A DNA stretch of 64,000 nucleotides from Ancylomarina sp. DW003 (GTDB taxonomy: Bacteria > Bacteroidota > Bacteroidia > Bacteroidales > Marinifilaceae): positions 108,320 to 172,319 of the forward strand of contig NZ_JAKJSD010000009.1 of the NCBI RefSeq assembly GCF_029029505.1, given 5' to 3'. The notes below the pieces were generated by a model. It saw only the letters and a list, made by a program, of their open reading frames with translations. It had not been told where the DNA came from and searched no databases. This document shows positions 22,236 through 31,148 of this stretch, in pieces. The translations under genes and the position numbers were made by a program. Within the stretch, counting starts at the first letter, position 1. The number at the start of each line of letters is the position of its first letter.

Positions 22236-24572
22236 ATGACAGATAATCAGGATAAACTAAACCTGCTCATTTCAAAATTGAATGTGCTTTTGAAAAAACA
22301 AGAGGTTTTTTCGAGAGAAATAAGCAACCTACAAACGGAGATTAATCAGTTGAAATCTGCTGTTGCTCACGAAGCTCCAACAGTAAAAGCAAATCTTTAT
22401 CAACCGACTGTTACTGAGCCAAAAGTGCAGATGAGAGAGAAGCGAAGTATTGCCCCATTATATATAAATGATAAGAAGGATGTGCTACAATCAAGAGCTT
22501 CGTTTTTTCAATCACAATTTGAGCTTAAGTCCAATTTGGAGAAATTTATTGGAGAAAATCTAATAAATAAAATAGGAATTATTATTACGATAATCGGAGT
22601 AGCTATTGGTGCAAAATATTCAATCGATCACAACTTAATTGCCCCGGTAACACGAATTATCTTAGCTTATTTAGCAGGTTTTGTTCTCCTTGGACTTGGG
22701 ATGAAATTAAAAAATAAATATGAAAACTATAGCGCGGTACTAGTTAGTGGTGCTATGACTATTATGTACTTTATTACCTTTTTAGCCTATAGCTTATACG
22801 GACTCATGCATCAAAGTTTCGCTTTTGTATCAATGGTGGTATTAACTGTTTTCACGGTTGGCGCAGCTATAAAATATAAACAGCAGGTTATTGCTCACAT
22901 AGGATTGGTGGGAGCTTATGCTGTTCCTTTTCTTTTAAGTGAAGGCCAAGGGAACGAGCTTGTTTTATTCTCCTATATGGCTATTATTAATATTGGGATT
23001 CTTTTTATAGCAATAAAAAAATATTGGAAACCCTTGTATTATTCATCATTTGGATTTAGTTGGCTGATCTATTTATTATGGTTAGCTGATACTTATGATG
23101 TTAATGTTCATTTTGTCAGAGGCTTGGTGTATTTGAGTTTGTTTTTTATCATTTTCTATCAAATGTTCCTTATCTACAAACTGCGATACAAGGAAAAATT
23201 CGAGATTGTTGATGTCGTATTAATCTTACTTAACTCATTTGTGTTTTATGGTATCGGTTATGCTCTTTTAGAAAGTCATGAAATAGGAGGTAAGTTATTG
23301 GGCGTTTTTACTCTAGCCAATGCCTTGCTTCATTTTATAGTTAGTTCGATAGTATATAAACTTAAGCTTGCCGATAAAAACCTGTTTTATTTGATATTTG
23401 GTTTAGTACTAGTTTTTGTAACCATTTCTATTCCTGTGCAATTAGACGGAAATTGGGTTACCATGCTATGGGTTGGTGAAGCAAGTTTATTATTTTGGCT
23501 TGGGAGGACAAAGGGCGTACCATTTTACGAGAAATTGTCTTACATCCTGATGATTTTATCTTTCTACAGTATAGGACATGACTGGTTAAGCATTTCATCT
23601 CAATTGAATAGGGGGCAATCTGTAACAAGTGTAATGCCAATTATTAATATTCATTTTTTTAGCTCAATATTGTTTGTTGGTGCTTTCGGTTTTATAAACT
23701 ATTTGAGTAGCATAAAAAAATACACAGCTGCCTTTTTAGATAGAAAAGAGGTATTACAGATCATTACTTTTACAGTCCCGGCTGTTTTCATAGTAAGCTT
23801 ATACCTTACATTTCGTATTGAAATTTTAAATCACTGGAACCAACTTTATTGGGAAGCTAAATCGATAGCTGGTTCGGGAATGTATGCCGTATATAAGTTT
23901 AAAGGAGCAAAAATAATGTGGTTACTGAATTATTCATTGCTGTTTGTATCTCTTTTGTCAATTGTAAACTTAAAGAAATTTAAAGATGAGAAGCTTGGTC
24001 TTGTTAGTTTTGGTTTAAGTGTATTAACCATTTTTATTTTCTTAACTCAGGGTTTATATGTTTTAAGTGAGATTAGAGATTTGTATCTTGTTGATGGAAG
24101 TGGAGATATGGCTTTTGTAATTGGAATGAGATATGTTTCACTACTATTTGTTGGTTTTACATTGTGGACTTATTACAGTCTTCAATTCCAAAACTTTATA
24201 AATTGGAATTTTAAGAAATATTCTGATTTTTTATTACATATTTCAGCGGTATGGATACTAAGTAATGAATTGATTCATTGGCTGACTTTTGCTTCGTCAG
24301 CAGAATCGTACAAACTTGGCTTAAGTATTTTGTGGGGAACTTACTCTTTAGGACTTATTGTCTTAGGAATATGGAAAAGGAAAACTCATTTGCGTATTGG
24401 AGCAATAGTTCTGTTTGGTATTACTCTTATTAAGTTGTTTGTTTACGATATCTCAGACCTAAATACTATTGCAAAAACAATTGTATTTATATCATTAGGA
24501 ATACTACTGCTAACAATTTCATTTTTGTATAATAAGTATAAATCAGATTTATTCGAAAAAGAAGAGTGTTAA
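22236..24572 (+). CDS. DUF2339 multi-spanning membrane protein
   Basis: The 778-residue product starts with a coiled coil (about residues 5-42, DKLNLLISKLNVLLKKQEVF) and a linker. About 20 or more hydrophobic segments from residue 105 onward follow, opening with LEKFIGENLINKIGIIITII and GVAIGAKYSIDHN. These are features of DUF2339, a large inner-membrane family without a known biochemical role. The length is in the family range. It follows the beta-lactamase gene by 59 bases on the same strand and could share its message. The next gene (an ABM-domain protein) is 40 bases away. Confidence 0.88.
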   Translation: MTDNQDKLNLLISKLNVLLKKQEVFSREISNLQTEINQLKSAVAHEAPTVKANLYQPTVTEPKVQMREKRSIAPLYINDKKDVLQSRASFFQSQFELKSNLEKFIGENLINKIGIIITIIGVAIGAKYSIDHNLIAPVTRIILAYLAGFVLLGLGMKLKNKYENYSAVLVSGAMTIMYFITFLAYSLYGLMHQSFAFVSMVVLTVFTVGAAIKYKQQVIAHIGLVGAYAVPFLLSEGQGNELVLFSYMAIINIGILFIAIKKYWKPLYYSSFGFSWLIYLLWLADTYDVNVHFVRGLVYLSLFFIIFYQMFLIYKLRYKEKFEIVDVVLILLNSFVFYGIGYALLESHEIGGKLLGVFTLANALLHFIVSSIVYKLKLADKNLFYLIFGLVLVFVTISIPVQLDGNWVTMLWVGEASLLFWLGRTKGVPFYEKLSYILMILSFYSIGHDWLSISSQLNRGQSVTSVMPIINIHFFSSILFVGAFGFINYLSSIKKYTAAFLDRKEVLQIITFTVPAVFIVSLYLTFRIEILNHWNQLYWEAKSIAGSGMYAVYKFKGAKIMWLLNYSLLFVSLLSIVNLKKFKDEKLGLVSFGLSVLTIFIFLTQGLYVLSEIRDLYLVDGSGDMAFVIGMRYVSLLFVGFTLWTYYSLQFQNFINWNFKKYSDFLLHISAVWILSNELIHWLTFASSAESYKLGLSILWGTYSLGLIVLGIWKRKTHLRIGAIVLFGITLIKLFVYDISDLNTIAKTIVFISLGILLLTISFLYNKYKSDLFEKEEC

Positions 24573-24612
24573 GCTATTATTAAAAAAGATATTGAATTAT
24601 AAATAAATAACG

Positions 24613-24924
24613 ATGATTGCAAAAACACCAAAGCCTCCTTATTATGCTGTTATATTTACTTCTGTAAGAACAGAAGGAGATAAAGGCTATTCTGAAATGG
24701 CAGATTTAATGTTAGAACTTGCTCAACAGCAAAATGGTTTCCTTGGTGTTGAGAGTGCACGCGAAGATGTTGGTATTACAGTTTCTTATTGGAGAGATTT
24801 GGATGCAATAAAATCGTGGAAAGAAAATTCAGAACATAAAATTGCGAGAGAAAGAGGGCGTAAGGAGTGGTATAAGAACTTTAAAACAAGAATTGCAAAG
24901 GTTGAAAGAGATTACGAGTTTTAA
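24613..24924 (+). CDS. Antibiotic biosynthesis monooxygenase (ABM) domain protein
   Basis: The 103-residue product is one ferredoxin-like ABM domain. YYAVIFTSVRTEGDKGYSEM forms the first strand and helix, QQQNGFLGVESAR the second strand, and VSYWRDLDAIKSWKENSEH the closing signature (W-x-x-x-x-x-x-W-x-x-x-x-x-H). Such small proteins are mostly dimeric and act as haem-degrading, quinol or ring-opening oxygenases or as general stress proteins. Which applies here cannot be told. It is close behind the DUF2339 gene and may be co-transcribed. Confidence 0.85.
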   Translation: MIAKTPKPPYYAVIFTSVRTEGDKGYSEMADLMLELAQQQNGFLGVESAREDVGITVSYWRDLDAIKSWKENSEHKIARERGRKEWYKNFKTRIAKVERDYEF

Positions 24925-25230
24925 ACCGATTAGATTCTGTTTGGACTATTGGGATTCTCAATAGGAAATAGTATATGCCTTTGGAGGTTTTATTTGTTCT
25001 CTAAATATTTGAATTCTCTCAACAAGGATATATGGAAAGATGAAGAAGAATTTAAAACGTTTGCATGATTTTTTCTTAATATTTTCCAAACTTATGTTGG
25101 AAAGAATTTGAATTTATTTAGAGAAATATTGTTTCTTTGATATACTGTTTTGAAGGGCTATTGTGTGGTGGAAGTAAATAGAACTGGAACGAAGCACGAT
25201 TAATAGAAACAAGTCATAAAATTATTAGAG
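24925..25230. other. Intergenic stretch without a gene
   Basis: About 306 AT-rich bases between the ABM protein and galE. I see no conserved frame, RNA gene or clear terminator; a promoter for galE must lie here. Confidence 0.45.
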
Positions 25231-26253
25231 ATGAGTAAACAAATTCTTGTTACCGGTGGTACTGGTTTTATTGGATCGCATACAGTTGTTGAATTACAAA
25301 ACAATGGTTACGATGTGGTTATTGTAGATAATCTTTCAAATTCGAAGATTGAAGTCCTTGACCAGATTAAAGAAATTACTGGTATACTTCCGAAGTTTGA
25401 GCAGTTTGACTTAACTGATTCTCAAAAAGTGAATGCTTTCTTTCAGAAATATTCAAACTTAGAAGCTATTATTCATTTTGCTGCATCGAAAGCTGTTGGT
25501 GAATCAGTAGAAAAACCATTAATGTATTACAACAATAATCTTAATACATTAATGAATATCATGTCGTGCATGATAGAGTATAAGGTTCCTAATTTGGTAT
25601 TCTCATCATCTTGTACCGTTTATGGTCAGCCGGATAAATTGCCTGTAACAGAGCAAACGCCTCGTAAAGAAGCGGAATCGCCATACGGAAATACCAAGAG
25701 TATCTGTGAAGATATTATTCGCGATACCCTGAATGCTTACCCTGAATTAAAGGGAATTGCCTTAAGATATTTCAATCCAATTGGAGCACACGCAACAGCT
25801 AAAATAGGTGAATTGCCATTGGGTGTTCCGAATAACCTAATACCTTTCCTAACGCAAACAGTAGCAGGAATTCGCCCGGAGTTAAGTGTATTTGGAGACG
25901 ATTATAATACGCCTGATGGATCTGCTATTCGTGATTACATTCACGTCGTTGATTTGGCTAAAGCTCATGTTGTAGCAATCGAGCGTTTGTTAAATGATAA
26001 GAATAAAGCAAACTGTGAATATTTCAATGTAGGAACAGGTAATGGTGTTTCTGTTTTAGAAATCATCGAATCATTCCAAAGAGCAACAGGAGAGAAAGTT
26101 CCTCATAAAATCGTTGCTCGCCGCGCAGGTGATATTGAGCAAATTTATGCAGACACAACTTTCGCTAATGAAGAGTTAGGTTGGAAAGCAGAAAGTACTT
26201 TAGATGAAACTTTACTTTCTGCCTGGAAATGGCAAGAAAATATTGGCGAGTAA
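25231..26253 (+). CDS. galE: UDP-glucose 4-epimerase
   Basis: Interconverts UDP-glucose and UDP-galactose through a 4-keto intermediate with bound NAD. The 340-residue protein shows the Rossmann motif GGTGFIGS (9-16), the DLTDSQKV acidic turn, the catalytic serine in FSSSCTVYG (near 127) and Tyr152-x-x-x-Lys156 in SPYGNTKS. RYFNPIGAH and the C-terminal YFNVGTGNGVSVLE are GalE signatures. The length is standard. It is a single-gene unit closed by a strong terminator. It may serve galactose use or surface-sugar synthesis; no sugar operon lies next to it. Confidence 0.96.
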   Translation: MSKQILVTGGTGFIGSHTVVELQNNGYDVVIVDNLSNSKIEVLDQIKEITGILPKFEQFDLTDSQKVNAFFQKYSNLEAIIHFAASKAVGESVEKPLMYYNNNLNTLMNIMSCMIEYKVPNLVFSSSCTVYGQPDKLPVTEQTPRKEAESPYGNTKSICEDIIRDTLNAYPELKGIALRYFNPIGAHATAKIGELPLGVPNNLIPFLTQTVAGIRPELSVFGDDYNTPDGSAIRDYIHVVDLAKAHVVAIERLLNDKNKANCEYFNVGTGNGVSVLEIIESFQRATGEKVPHKIVARRAGDIEQIYADTTFANEELGWKAESTLDETLLSAWKWQENIGE

Positions 26254-26277
26254 TCTAATTCTTCTAAAATAATTTTA

Positions 26278-26310
26278 ACGCTTATCATTTATTTGATAAG
26301 CGTTTTTTTA
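26278..26310 (+). terminator. Intrinsic terminator of galE
   Basis: An 11-bp perfect stem (AACGCTTATCA at 26278-26288 with TGATAAGCGTT at 26294-26304), a 5-base loop and a run of seven T. Confidence 0.9.
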
Positions 26311-26374
26311 TACCCATAAAACTTAAAACTAGATTCATTTAAGATTGTATATATAGTTTTCATAAATCGTATTA

Positions 26375-26635
26375 ATGAAAATATATTTATTAGATTTATG
26401 TAAATTTAAAACGAAACCAATGGATATTGTTTGGTACATATTGATTCTTGGGTTTCATGTTTATGTTATTGCAGATGCAATAAAGAATATCAATTGTAGA
26501 CATGGAGCTTTCAGACTGATTTTGGCTTTTATACCTCCTACAATTGGTCCAATTATTTATTTACTAACAAGAACGAGGAATAACGGATCTCATAAGAATA
26601 AAGAGTTTATGCAAGGAAAAAGAAGATTTTCATAA
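26375..26635 (+). CDS. Small two-helix membrane protein, PLDc_N-like
   Basis: The 86-residue frame has two membrane segments (about 18-38 and 47-64) and a basic tail. The ending AFIPPTIGPIIYLLTRTRN resembles the second helix of the PLDc_N domain (the membrane part in front of cardiolipin synthases), which also occurs alone in small proteins of unknown role. The start could be the ATG at 26375 or the one at 26420 (MDIVWYILILGF); the latter gives a more typical length of 71 residues. It precedes a hypothetical gene by 25 bases. Confidence 0.65.
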   Translation: MKIYLLDLCKFKTKPMDIVWYILILGFHVYVIADAIKNINCRHGAFRLILAFIPPTIGPIIYLLTRTRNNGSHKNKEFMQGKRRFS

Positions 26636-26660
26636 TCTTTAAATTTTAACTTAGAAAAAG

Positions 26661-27287
26661 ATGGAAGAAGACAAAACAGCAATTGAAGAATTAAAGGCGT
26701 TTGCAAAGAAAACCAATCGAGAGATTGATTTTGATGATAAAACATATGCGGCTAGTGGAATTAACCCTCGTAATTTGGTCAAGCAGCACGCTGTTATATC
26801 AAACTTGATTGAGGATGAGCCTTATTTTGTAAATTACTGTGATATGGCCGGTATAGGTGATAATTCAATGTTTAGTGGTTTGTTCTTTTCAGTTGATTTC
26901 CCTGTTACAACACGTGTTAAGCTTCGCCAGAAAAATGTTCTCGATAAGATGAACCTATTCTCCAGAAAATCTGAGTTTAAAACTCAATCTAAAAAGTTTG
27001 ATTCTAAGGTTGTTATTGAAGAAAATGACGAAAGAGCTTTCGGGAAGTTATTCTATAGCCATGGTATTCAAACCCTAATTTTAGATATATTTAAGTTGGA
27101 TCCTAGATTAAAACTTTGTGTGAATCATATCGATGCAGGAATTGTTCCGGATTTGAAGAATAAATCGACACTTGGAATATATATCACTGAGCAATGGTTG
27201 CTGGACGAACCTATAATTAAGAAGTTGTATACTTTGGTAGAGAAACTAAAAATGAAGATTCAAGTAGGTCATGAGGTACATTCTTAA
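26661..27287 (+). CDS. Hypothetical cytoplasmic protein, 208 residues
   Basis: No signal peptide or membrane segment. It contains FSGLFFSVDFPVTTRVKL and SKKFDSKVVIEENDERAFGK, which faintly recall DUF3137-type domains, but I would not assign the family. The gene overlaps the following acetyltransferase gene by 17 bases, so the two are co-translated and probably work in the same condition. The start ATG (MEEDKTAIEEL) follows the small membrane-protein gene by 25 bases. Confidence 0.7.
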   Translation: MEEDKTAIEELKAFAKKTNREIDFDDKTYAASGINPRNLVKQHAVISNLIEDEPYFVNYCDMAGIGDNSMFSGLFFSVDFPVTTRVKLRQKNVLDKMNLFSRKSEFKTQSKKFDSKVVIEENDERAFGKLFYSHGIQTLILDIFKLDPRLKLCVNHIDAGIVPDLKNKSTLGIYITEQWLLDEPIIKKLYTLVEKLKMKIQVGHEVHS

Positions 27288-27792
27288 AACTGAGCGTTTA
27301 ATTTTAAGAGAGTTTGAAATTTCAGATGCTCAGAATATGTTTGATCTGAATGCTGACCCTGAAGTGATACGTTATACGGGAGATCCTCCTTTTGGCTCAG
27401 TAGATGAAGCCAAAGTTTTTCTGGAAAACTATTCAGACTATTTGAAAAATGCTTACGGACGTTGGGCAGTTATCTTGAAAGAAAGCAATGAGTTTATAGG
27501 TTGGTGTGGCTTAAAATACCATGAGGAAGGTTATGTTGATATTGGTTTTCGGTTTTTCAAAAGTAGGTGGGGAAAGGGCTATGCATCAGAGGCGTCTAAA
27601 GCAACATTAGCTTATGGATTCAAAACTTTAAATTTAGATGAGATAATTGCTCGTGTTGTTGCTGAAAATATAGCATCAATACGTGTTTTGGAGAAGCTGA
27701 ATATGCAGTTCTTTAAACACGATACCTGTCATGGCTTTGAAAATTCTCGCTATTACAGGATAAGTAAAAAACAATTTTGCAATAATTTGTAA
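27271..27792 (+). CDS. RimJ/RimL-type GNAT N-acetyltransferase
   Basis: The 173-residue product is a complete Acetyltransf_3-type domain: LKTERLILREFEISDA at the start, EFIGWCGLKYH in the middle, the acetyl-CoA loop SRWGKGYASEASKA (about 94-107) and the closing VAENIASIRVLEKLNMQFF. These enzymes acetylate ribosomal protein N-termini, other amines or small molecules; the target here is unknown. It overlaps the preceding gene by 17 bases and ends before a strong terminator, so it closes that operon. Confidence 0.9.
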   Translation: MRYILKTERLILREFEISDAQNMFDLNADPEVIRYTGDPPFGSVDEAKVFLENYSDYLKNAYGRWAVILKESNEFIGWCGLKYHEEGYVDIGFRFFKSRWGKGYASEASKATLAYGFKTLNLDEIIARVVAENIASIRVLEKLNMQFFKHDTCHGFENSRYYRISKKQFCNNL

Positions 27793-27811
27793 TTGGATAA
27801 GGAAATTTAAG

Positions 27812-27839
27812 GATGCGGTCAAATGACCACATCTTTTTT
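27812..27839 (+). terminator. Intrinsic terminator after the GNAT gene
   Basis: GATGCGGTCA (27812-27821) pairs with TGACCACATC (27824-27833) with one mismatch, followed by six T. Confidence 0.8.
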
Positions 27840-27899
27840 GTTTACAGCGATGCTTTGTATAAATTTGATAATGCAGCTATAAATCTGTGTTATTAAAAT

Positions 27900-28697
27900 A
27901 TGAAAGATATGAAATCCTTAATCTTATTTTTGAGTTTCTTGTTTTTGACGATACAATCATTTGGACAAGATTGTTATAAAGAAGCTCCTGAGAAAAATAT
28001 GAGACTGAATTATTGCGATTTGTGGTTGGATAGAACTTTTCAAGGGACAATTGGTGATGATAATCAGAGAATAGAAATTCGTTTTACAGAAATATCTCAA
28101 AATCCAGATATCGCATCTCAATATCTGGTTGAAGGAAAGTCAAGAGTCCATGATAATGTTTGTGATTTTAAGGGTGTGATGAGAATTGAGAAGATTATGC
28201 TTTTGGATGAATCAAATGGAGGATGTAACCCAGGTTTATCCGAAGGAATTATTTATGGAACTTATAAATTCAATGAGAACCCTAAACAAAACCATGTTGG
28301 TGTTTTTAAAGGTGATTTTAAAACTCTATTTGATCGAAAGTTGGATGTATTTGTCTTAAATTATGGCACGCTAGGTCAGGAAGATTTTAATGCATTTGTA
28401 GGAACCTGGACAGAGTACAACAAAAAAGAAACGAAATATTGTTCTTGGGGATTTAAAATTCCACCATCGAAAGAAGAGAATTTATTTAAACATTACGATA
28501 ATGAATTTTATCTATTTAATTCAAAATATATCAGTAAGGGTTGGAAATCCTACGTTCTTTCGAAACTTAATTCATTTATAAAAGTTCCTAAAGAGTTTGA
28601 TATCAATAAAAAGAGATTGTCAACAGATTTTATTGTGTTTTCGAATGAAGAGATTGAAAGAGCAAAAAATGATGAGAAAAATAAGTGGTGGGAATGA
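27900..28697 (+). CDS. Secreted protein of unknown function
   Basis: The 265-residue product has a signal peptide (MKDMKSLILFLSFLFLTIQSF, cleaved after FG) and no lipobox. The mature part looks like a lipocalin- or immunoglobulin-like beta-rich fold (FQGTIGDDNQRIEIRFTEI, YLVEGKSRVHDNVCDFKGVM, GIIYGTYKF, NHVGVFKGDFKT) followed by a shorter charged region. Four to five cysteines could form disulfides in the periplasm. I do not recognise the family. It is a single-gene unit following a terminator. Confidence 0.65.
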   Translation: MKDMKSLILFLSFLFLTIQSFGQDCYKEAPEKNMRLNYCDLWLDRTFQGTIGDDNQRIEIRFTEISQNPDIASQYLVEGKSRVHDNVCDFKGVMRIEKIMLLDESNGGCNPGLSEGIIYGTYKFNENPKQNHVGVFKGDFKTLFDRKLDVFVLNYGTLGQEDFNAFVGTWTEYNKKETKYCSWGFKIPPSKEENLFKHYDNEFYLFNSKYISKGWKSYVLSKLNSFIKVPKEFDINKKRLSTDFIVFSNEEIERAKNDEKNKWWE

Positions 28698-28779
28698 AAA
28701 TGAGTGTAAAGATTCGAACATGTTTATCTATCTTTAGATAAGAGTCATTGTTTCTACATATTTATAAATAACACACTTT

Positions 28780-29322
28780 ATGACAAAGAAAATTATAGCC
28801 TTTGGAGCTAGTAATAGCACGAAATCAATCAATAAAACTCTAGCAAACTATGCTTCTAAGAAATTGGCTAAAGTTGAGTTTGAGCTCTTGGATTTAAATG
28901 ATTTTGAGATGCCAATTTATTCGGCAGATAGGGAGGCTGAATCTGGAATTCCGGAACTGGCACATCAGTTTAAAAAACGAATTGAGAACTCTGATGGGCT
29001 TCTGATTTCTTTCGCAGAGCATAACGGTGCCTATTCAGTCGCTTTTAAAAATATTTATGATTGGGTTTCTCGTATTGAATCAAATGTCTGGGGGAATCGT
29101 CCGATGTTTCTGATGGCTACTTCACCAGGAGGCTATGGAGGGAAATCTGTTTTAGCCATGGCAAAAGCCAGATATGAACGTGCGAATGAGAAAGAGATTT
29201 TGACTTTTTCATTGCCGTCATTTTACGAGAAATATTCTGCTGAAAAGGGTATCAGCGATGAGAACCTTAGAATAGCGTTTTTTGACTTATTGAATCAGTT
29301 TGAATCAAATGTACTGAAATAA
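28780..29322 (+). CDS. NADPH-dependent FMN reductase family protein
   Basis: Flavodoxin-like enzyme that uses NAD(P)H to reduce FMN or quinones. The 180-residue product has the phosphate-binding start IIAFGASNSTKSINKTLA (4-21), the central FAEHNGAYSVAFKNIYDWVSR (about 78-98) and the flavin-loop LMATSPGGYGGKSVLA (about 108-125). The length is normal for the family. It begins a run of three small enzyme genes on the same strand (spacings 35 and 8 bases) that are probably co-transcribed. The physiological substrate is unknown. Confidence 0.9.
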   Translation: MTKKIIAFGASNSTKSINKTLANYASKKLAKVEFELLDLNDFEMPIYSADREAESGIPELAHQFKKRIENSDGLLISFAEHNGAYSVAFKNIYDWVSRIESNVWGNRPMFLMATSPGGYGGKSVLAMAKARYERANEKEILTFSLPSFYEKYSAEKGISDENLRIAFFDLLNQFESNVLK

Positions 29323-29357
29323 ATGACGAGTCTAATTCATAAAAATGACCCAATTAT

Positions 29358-29690
29358 ATGGTGAAATTATTTTCATACGGAACACTTCAATTTGAGCAAG
29401 TCCAATTAGATACTTTCGGAAGAAAGTTGAGTGGTGAGAAAGACCTGTTAAGGAGTTATAAGGTAACAAAGATAAAAATAACGGATCCCAAAGTTATAAA
29501 GTCGAGCGGAACAGATATGCATCCGATGCTGGAATATACAGGCAATGAGAATGATTTTGTAGAAGGAACTGTATTCGAGATTAGCGAGGAAGAACTTATG
29601 CAAGCGGATAGTTATGAGGTTGATGACTACAGGAGAGCCGAGTTAATATTTGCATCAGGAGAATCTGCCTATGTATATTTAAAAAGATAG
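29358..29690 (+). CDS. Gamma-glutamylcyclotransferase-like (AIG2/GGCT) protein
   Basis: The 110-residue protein opens with the substrate loop FSYGTLQFEQVQ (4-15) and has the catalytic acidic residue in ADSYEVDDYRRAEL (about 86-99). Members release 5-oxoproline from gamma-glutamyl peptides or amines. The length is typical. The start is the ATG at 29358, 35 bases after the FMN reductase gene; the PhzF-like gene starts 8 bases further on, so the three form an operon. The exact substrate cannot be told. Confidence 0.85.
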   Translation: MVKLFSYGTLQFEQVQLDTFGRKLSGEKDLLRSYKVTKIKITDPKVIKSSGTDMHPMLEYTGNENDFVEGTVFEISEEELMQADSYEVDDYRRAELIFASGESAYVYLKR

Positions 29691-29698
29691 AACAGAGT

Positions 29699-30487
29699 AT
29701 GAAACTAGATATTTATCAAATAGATGCTTTTACTGACGAAGTTTTTGGAGGAAATCCGGCTTGTGTAGTGCCTTTAGAAGAGTGGTTGGAGGATGAGTTA
29801 TTATTTAAAATAGCAAAGGAGAATGCAGTTCCCGAAACAGCATTTTTTATTGTGAAAGAAGAGAAAGTACACTTACGTTGGTTTACTCCAGATGTGGAAA
29901 TGGACTTATGTGGTCATGCAACTCTGGCAAGTGCTTATGTTTTGAAAGAATTTTTAACTTACTCGCAGGATAAAATTGTTTTCGAGAGCTTAAGTGGTGA
30001 TTTAATTGTAAGTGTTAATGAGGGATTATTTACCCTAAATTTTCCTTCAAGAATGCCAGTTGAATGTAAGCTGCCTGAAGTTATACAAGAATCACTAAGC
30101 ATCAAGCCTTATCGAGTTCTGAAAGCAAGAGACTATGTCTTGATTTATGAAGCTGAGGAAGATATTCGAAATATAAAAGTTGATAGGCAAGTGTTCGATC
30201 AGATCAACTTGGATCCGGGGGGTGTTATTGTTACAGCTAAAGGGAACGATTGTGATTTTGTTTCACGATTCTTTACGCCACAAGCTTCAATCTTGGAAGA
30301 TCCGGTTACAGGTTCAGCACACTGTTCTTTAATCCCCTATTGGGCTGATGTATTAAAAAAACAGGAAATGAAAGCTATGCAAATTTCAGAACGTGTGGGA
30401 AATTTACAATGTGAGAACTGTGGTGATAGAGTTTTAATTAGTGGGCGGGCCAGAACTTATTCTGTTGGCACCTTTTGGACTGAGTAA
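29699..30487 (+). CDS. PhzF-family isomerase/epimerase-like protein
   Basis: The 262-residue protein shows the PhzF fold of two similar halves. The N-terminal DAFTDEVFGGNPACVVPL, the catalytic Glu46 in VPETAFF, RWFTPDVEMDLCGHATLAS, and the second-half FTPQASILEDPVTGSAHCSL are all present. Family members catalyse proton shifts on small metabolites, of which phenazine synthesis is only one case; no phenazine genes are near. It closes the three-gene operon and is followed by a terminator shared with the convergent glycosylase gene. Confidence 0.92.
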   Translation: MKLDIYQIDAFTDEVFGGNPACVVPLEEWLEDELLFKIAKENAVPETAFFIVKEEKVHLRWFTPDVEMDLCGHATLASAYVLKEFLTYSQDKIVFESLSGDLIVSVNEGLFTLNFPSRMPVECKLPEVIQESLSIKPYRVLKARDYVLIYEAEEDIRNIKVDRQVFDQINLDPGGVIVTAKGNDCDFVSRFFTPQASILEDPVTGSAHCSLIPYWADVLKKQEMKAMQISERVGNLQCENCGDRVLISGRARTYSVGTFWTE

Positions 30488-30510
30488 TATCTAAAATGTA
30501 TAAAAATGTG

Positions 30511-30538
30511 AGCCTAGGTATTTTATTATACCTGGGCT
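30511..30538. terminator. Bidirectional terminator overlapping the end of the glycosylase gene
   Basis: AGCCTAGGTA (30511-30520) pairs with TACCTGGGCT (30529-30538) with one G-T pair, and CTTTT follows on the plus side. The stop codon and last codons of the convergent gene lie inside the right arm. Confidence 0.75.
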
Positions 30539-31137
30539 TCTTTTGCAATTACCCAAAAATAAAGGGATGCTACAGTGTTGTAGGGTGAAAATCTTTTACG
30601 GTAAACTTCAAACTCTTTTTTCGATAAGCTATCTAAACCATACATTTTCATTATTCCATTACGAATTGCAAGATCTCCATAACTGATAATATCTGGTCGT
30701 GATAAAGAAAAGATCATTAACATTTCAGCTGTCCAAACGCCGATACCATTTAAAGCTACAAGTTTTTCTATGATCTTCTCATCACTTAGTTCATCTAGCT
30801 TGTCAAAATCGATCAGACCAGATTGTGCGGCTTCTGCAATTCCTCTTATATAATTTACTTTTCTGTTGCTCATACCACAAGCTTGAATCGACTCATGGCT
30901 GGCATTAAGAATATTTTCAGCACTTACAGCCCCAATTACCTTGTTTAATCTCTCCTTAACTGTTTTTGCTGCTTTAGTCGATATCTGTTGGCTGATAATA
31001 CTGGAGATAAGAGCCTGAAAAGGATGTGGTAAAATGGGACGTTCAATCATGCCTATGCGATCAATCACTTTTGCCATTTTTTCACATTTACTCTTCAAAT
31101 AGTCAACTTCCTTTTCTCCGTATTTGTAGTATGCCAT
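30526..31137 (-). CDS. DNA-3-methyladenine glycosylase II-like (AlkA-type HhH-GPD) protein
   Basis: Base-excision repair enzyme that removes alkylated bases. The 203-residue product has the glycosylase core only: HPFQALISSIISQQISTKAA (38-57), the helix-hairpin-helix with LVALNGIGVWTAEML (126-140) and the catalytic Asp155 in ISYGDLAIRNG. The N-terminal TBP-like domain of E. coli AlkA is absent, as in many bacterial homologues, and there is no 4Fe-4S cysteine cluster. The gene starts 11 bases after the metallophosphatase stop and is likely translated from the same message. Confidence 0.92.
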   Translation of the reverse strand: MAYYKYGEKEVDYLKSKCEKMAKVIDRIGMIERPILPHPFQALISSIISQQISTKAAKTVKERLNKVIGAVSAENILNASHESIQACGMSNRKVNYIRGIAEAAQSGLIDFDKLDELSDEKIIEKLVALNGIGVWTAEMLMIFSLSRPDIISYGDLAIRNGIMKMYGLDSLSKKEFEVYRKRFSPYNTVASLYFWVIAKEAQV

Positions 31138-31148
31138 TATTCTTAATT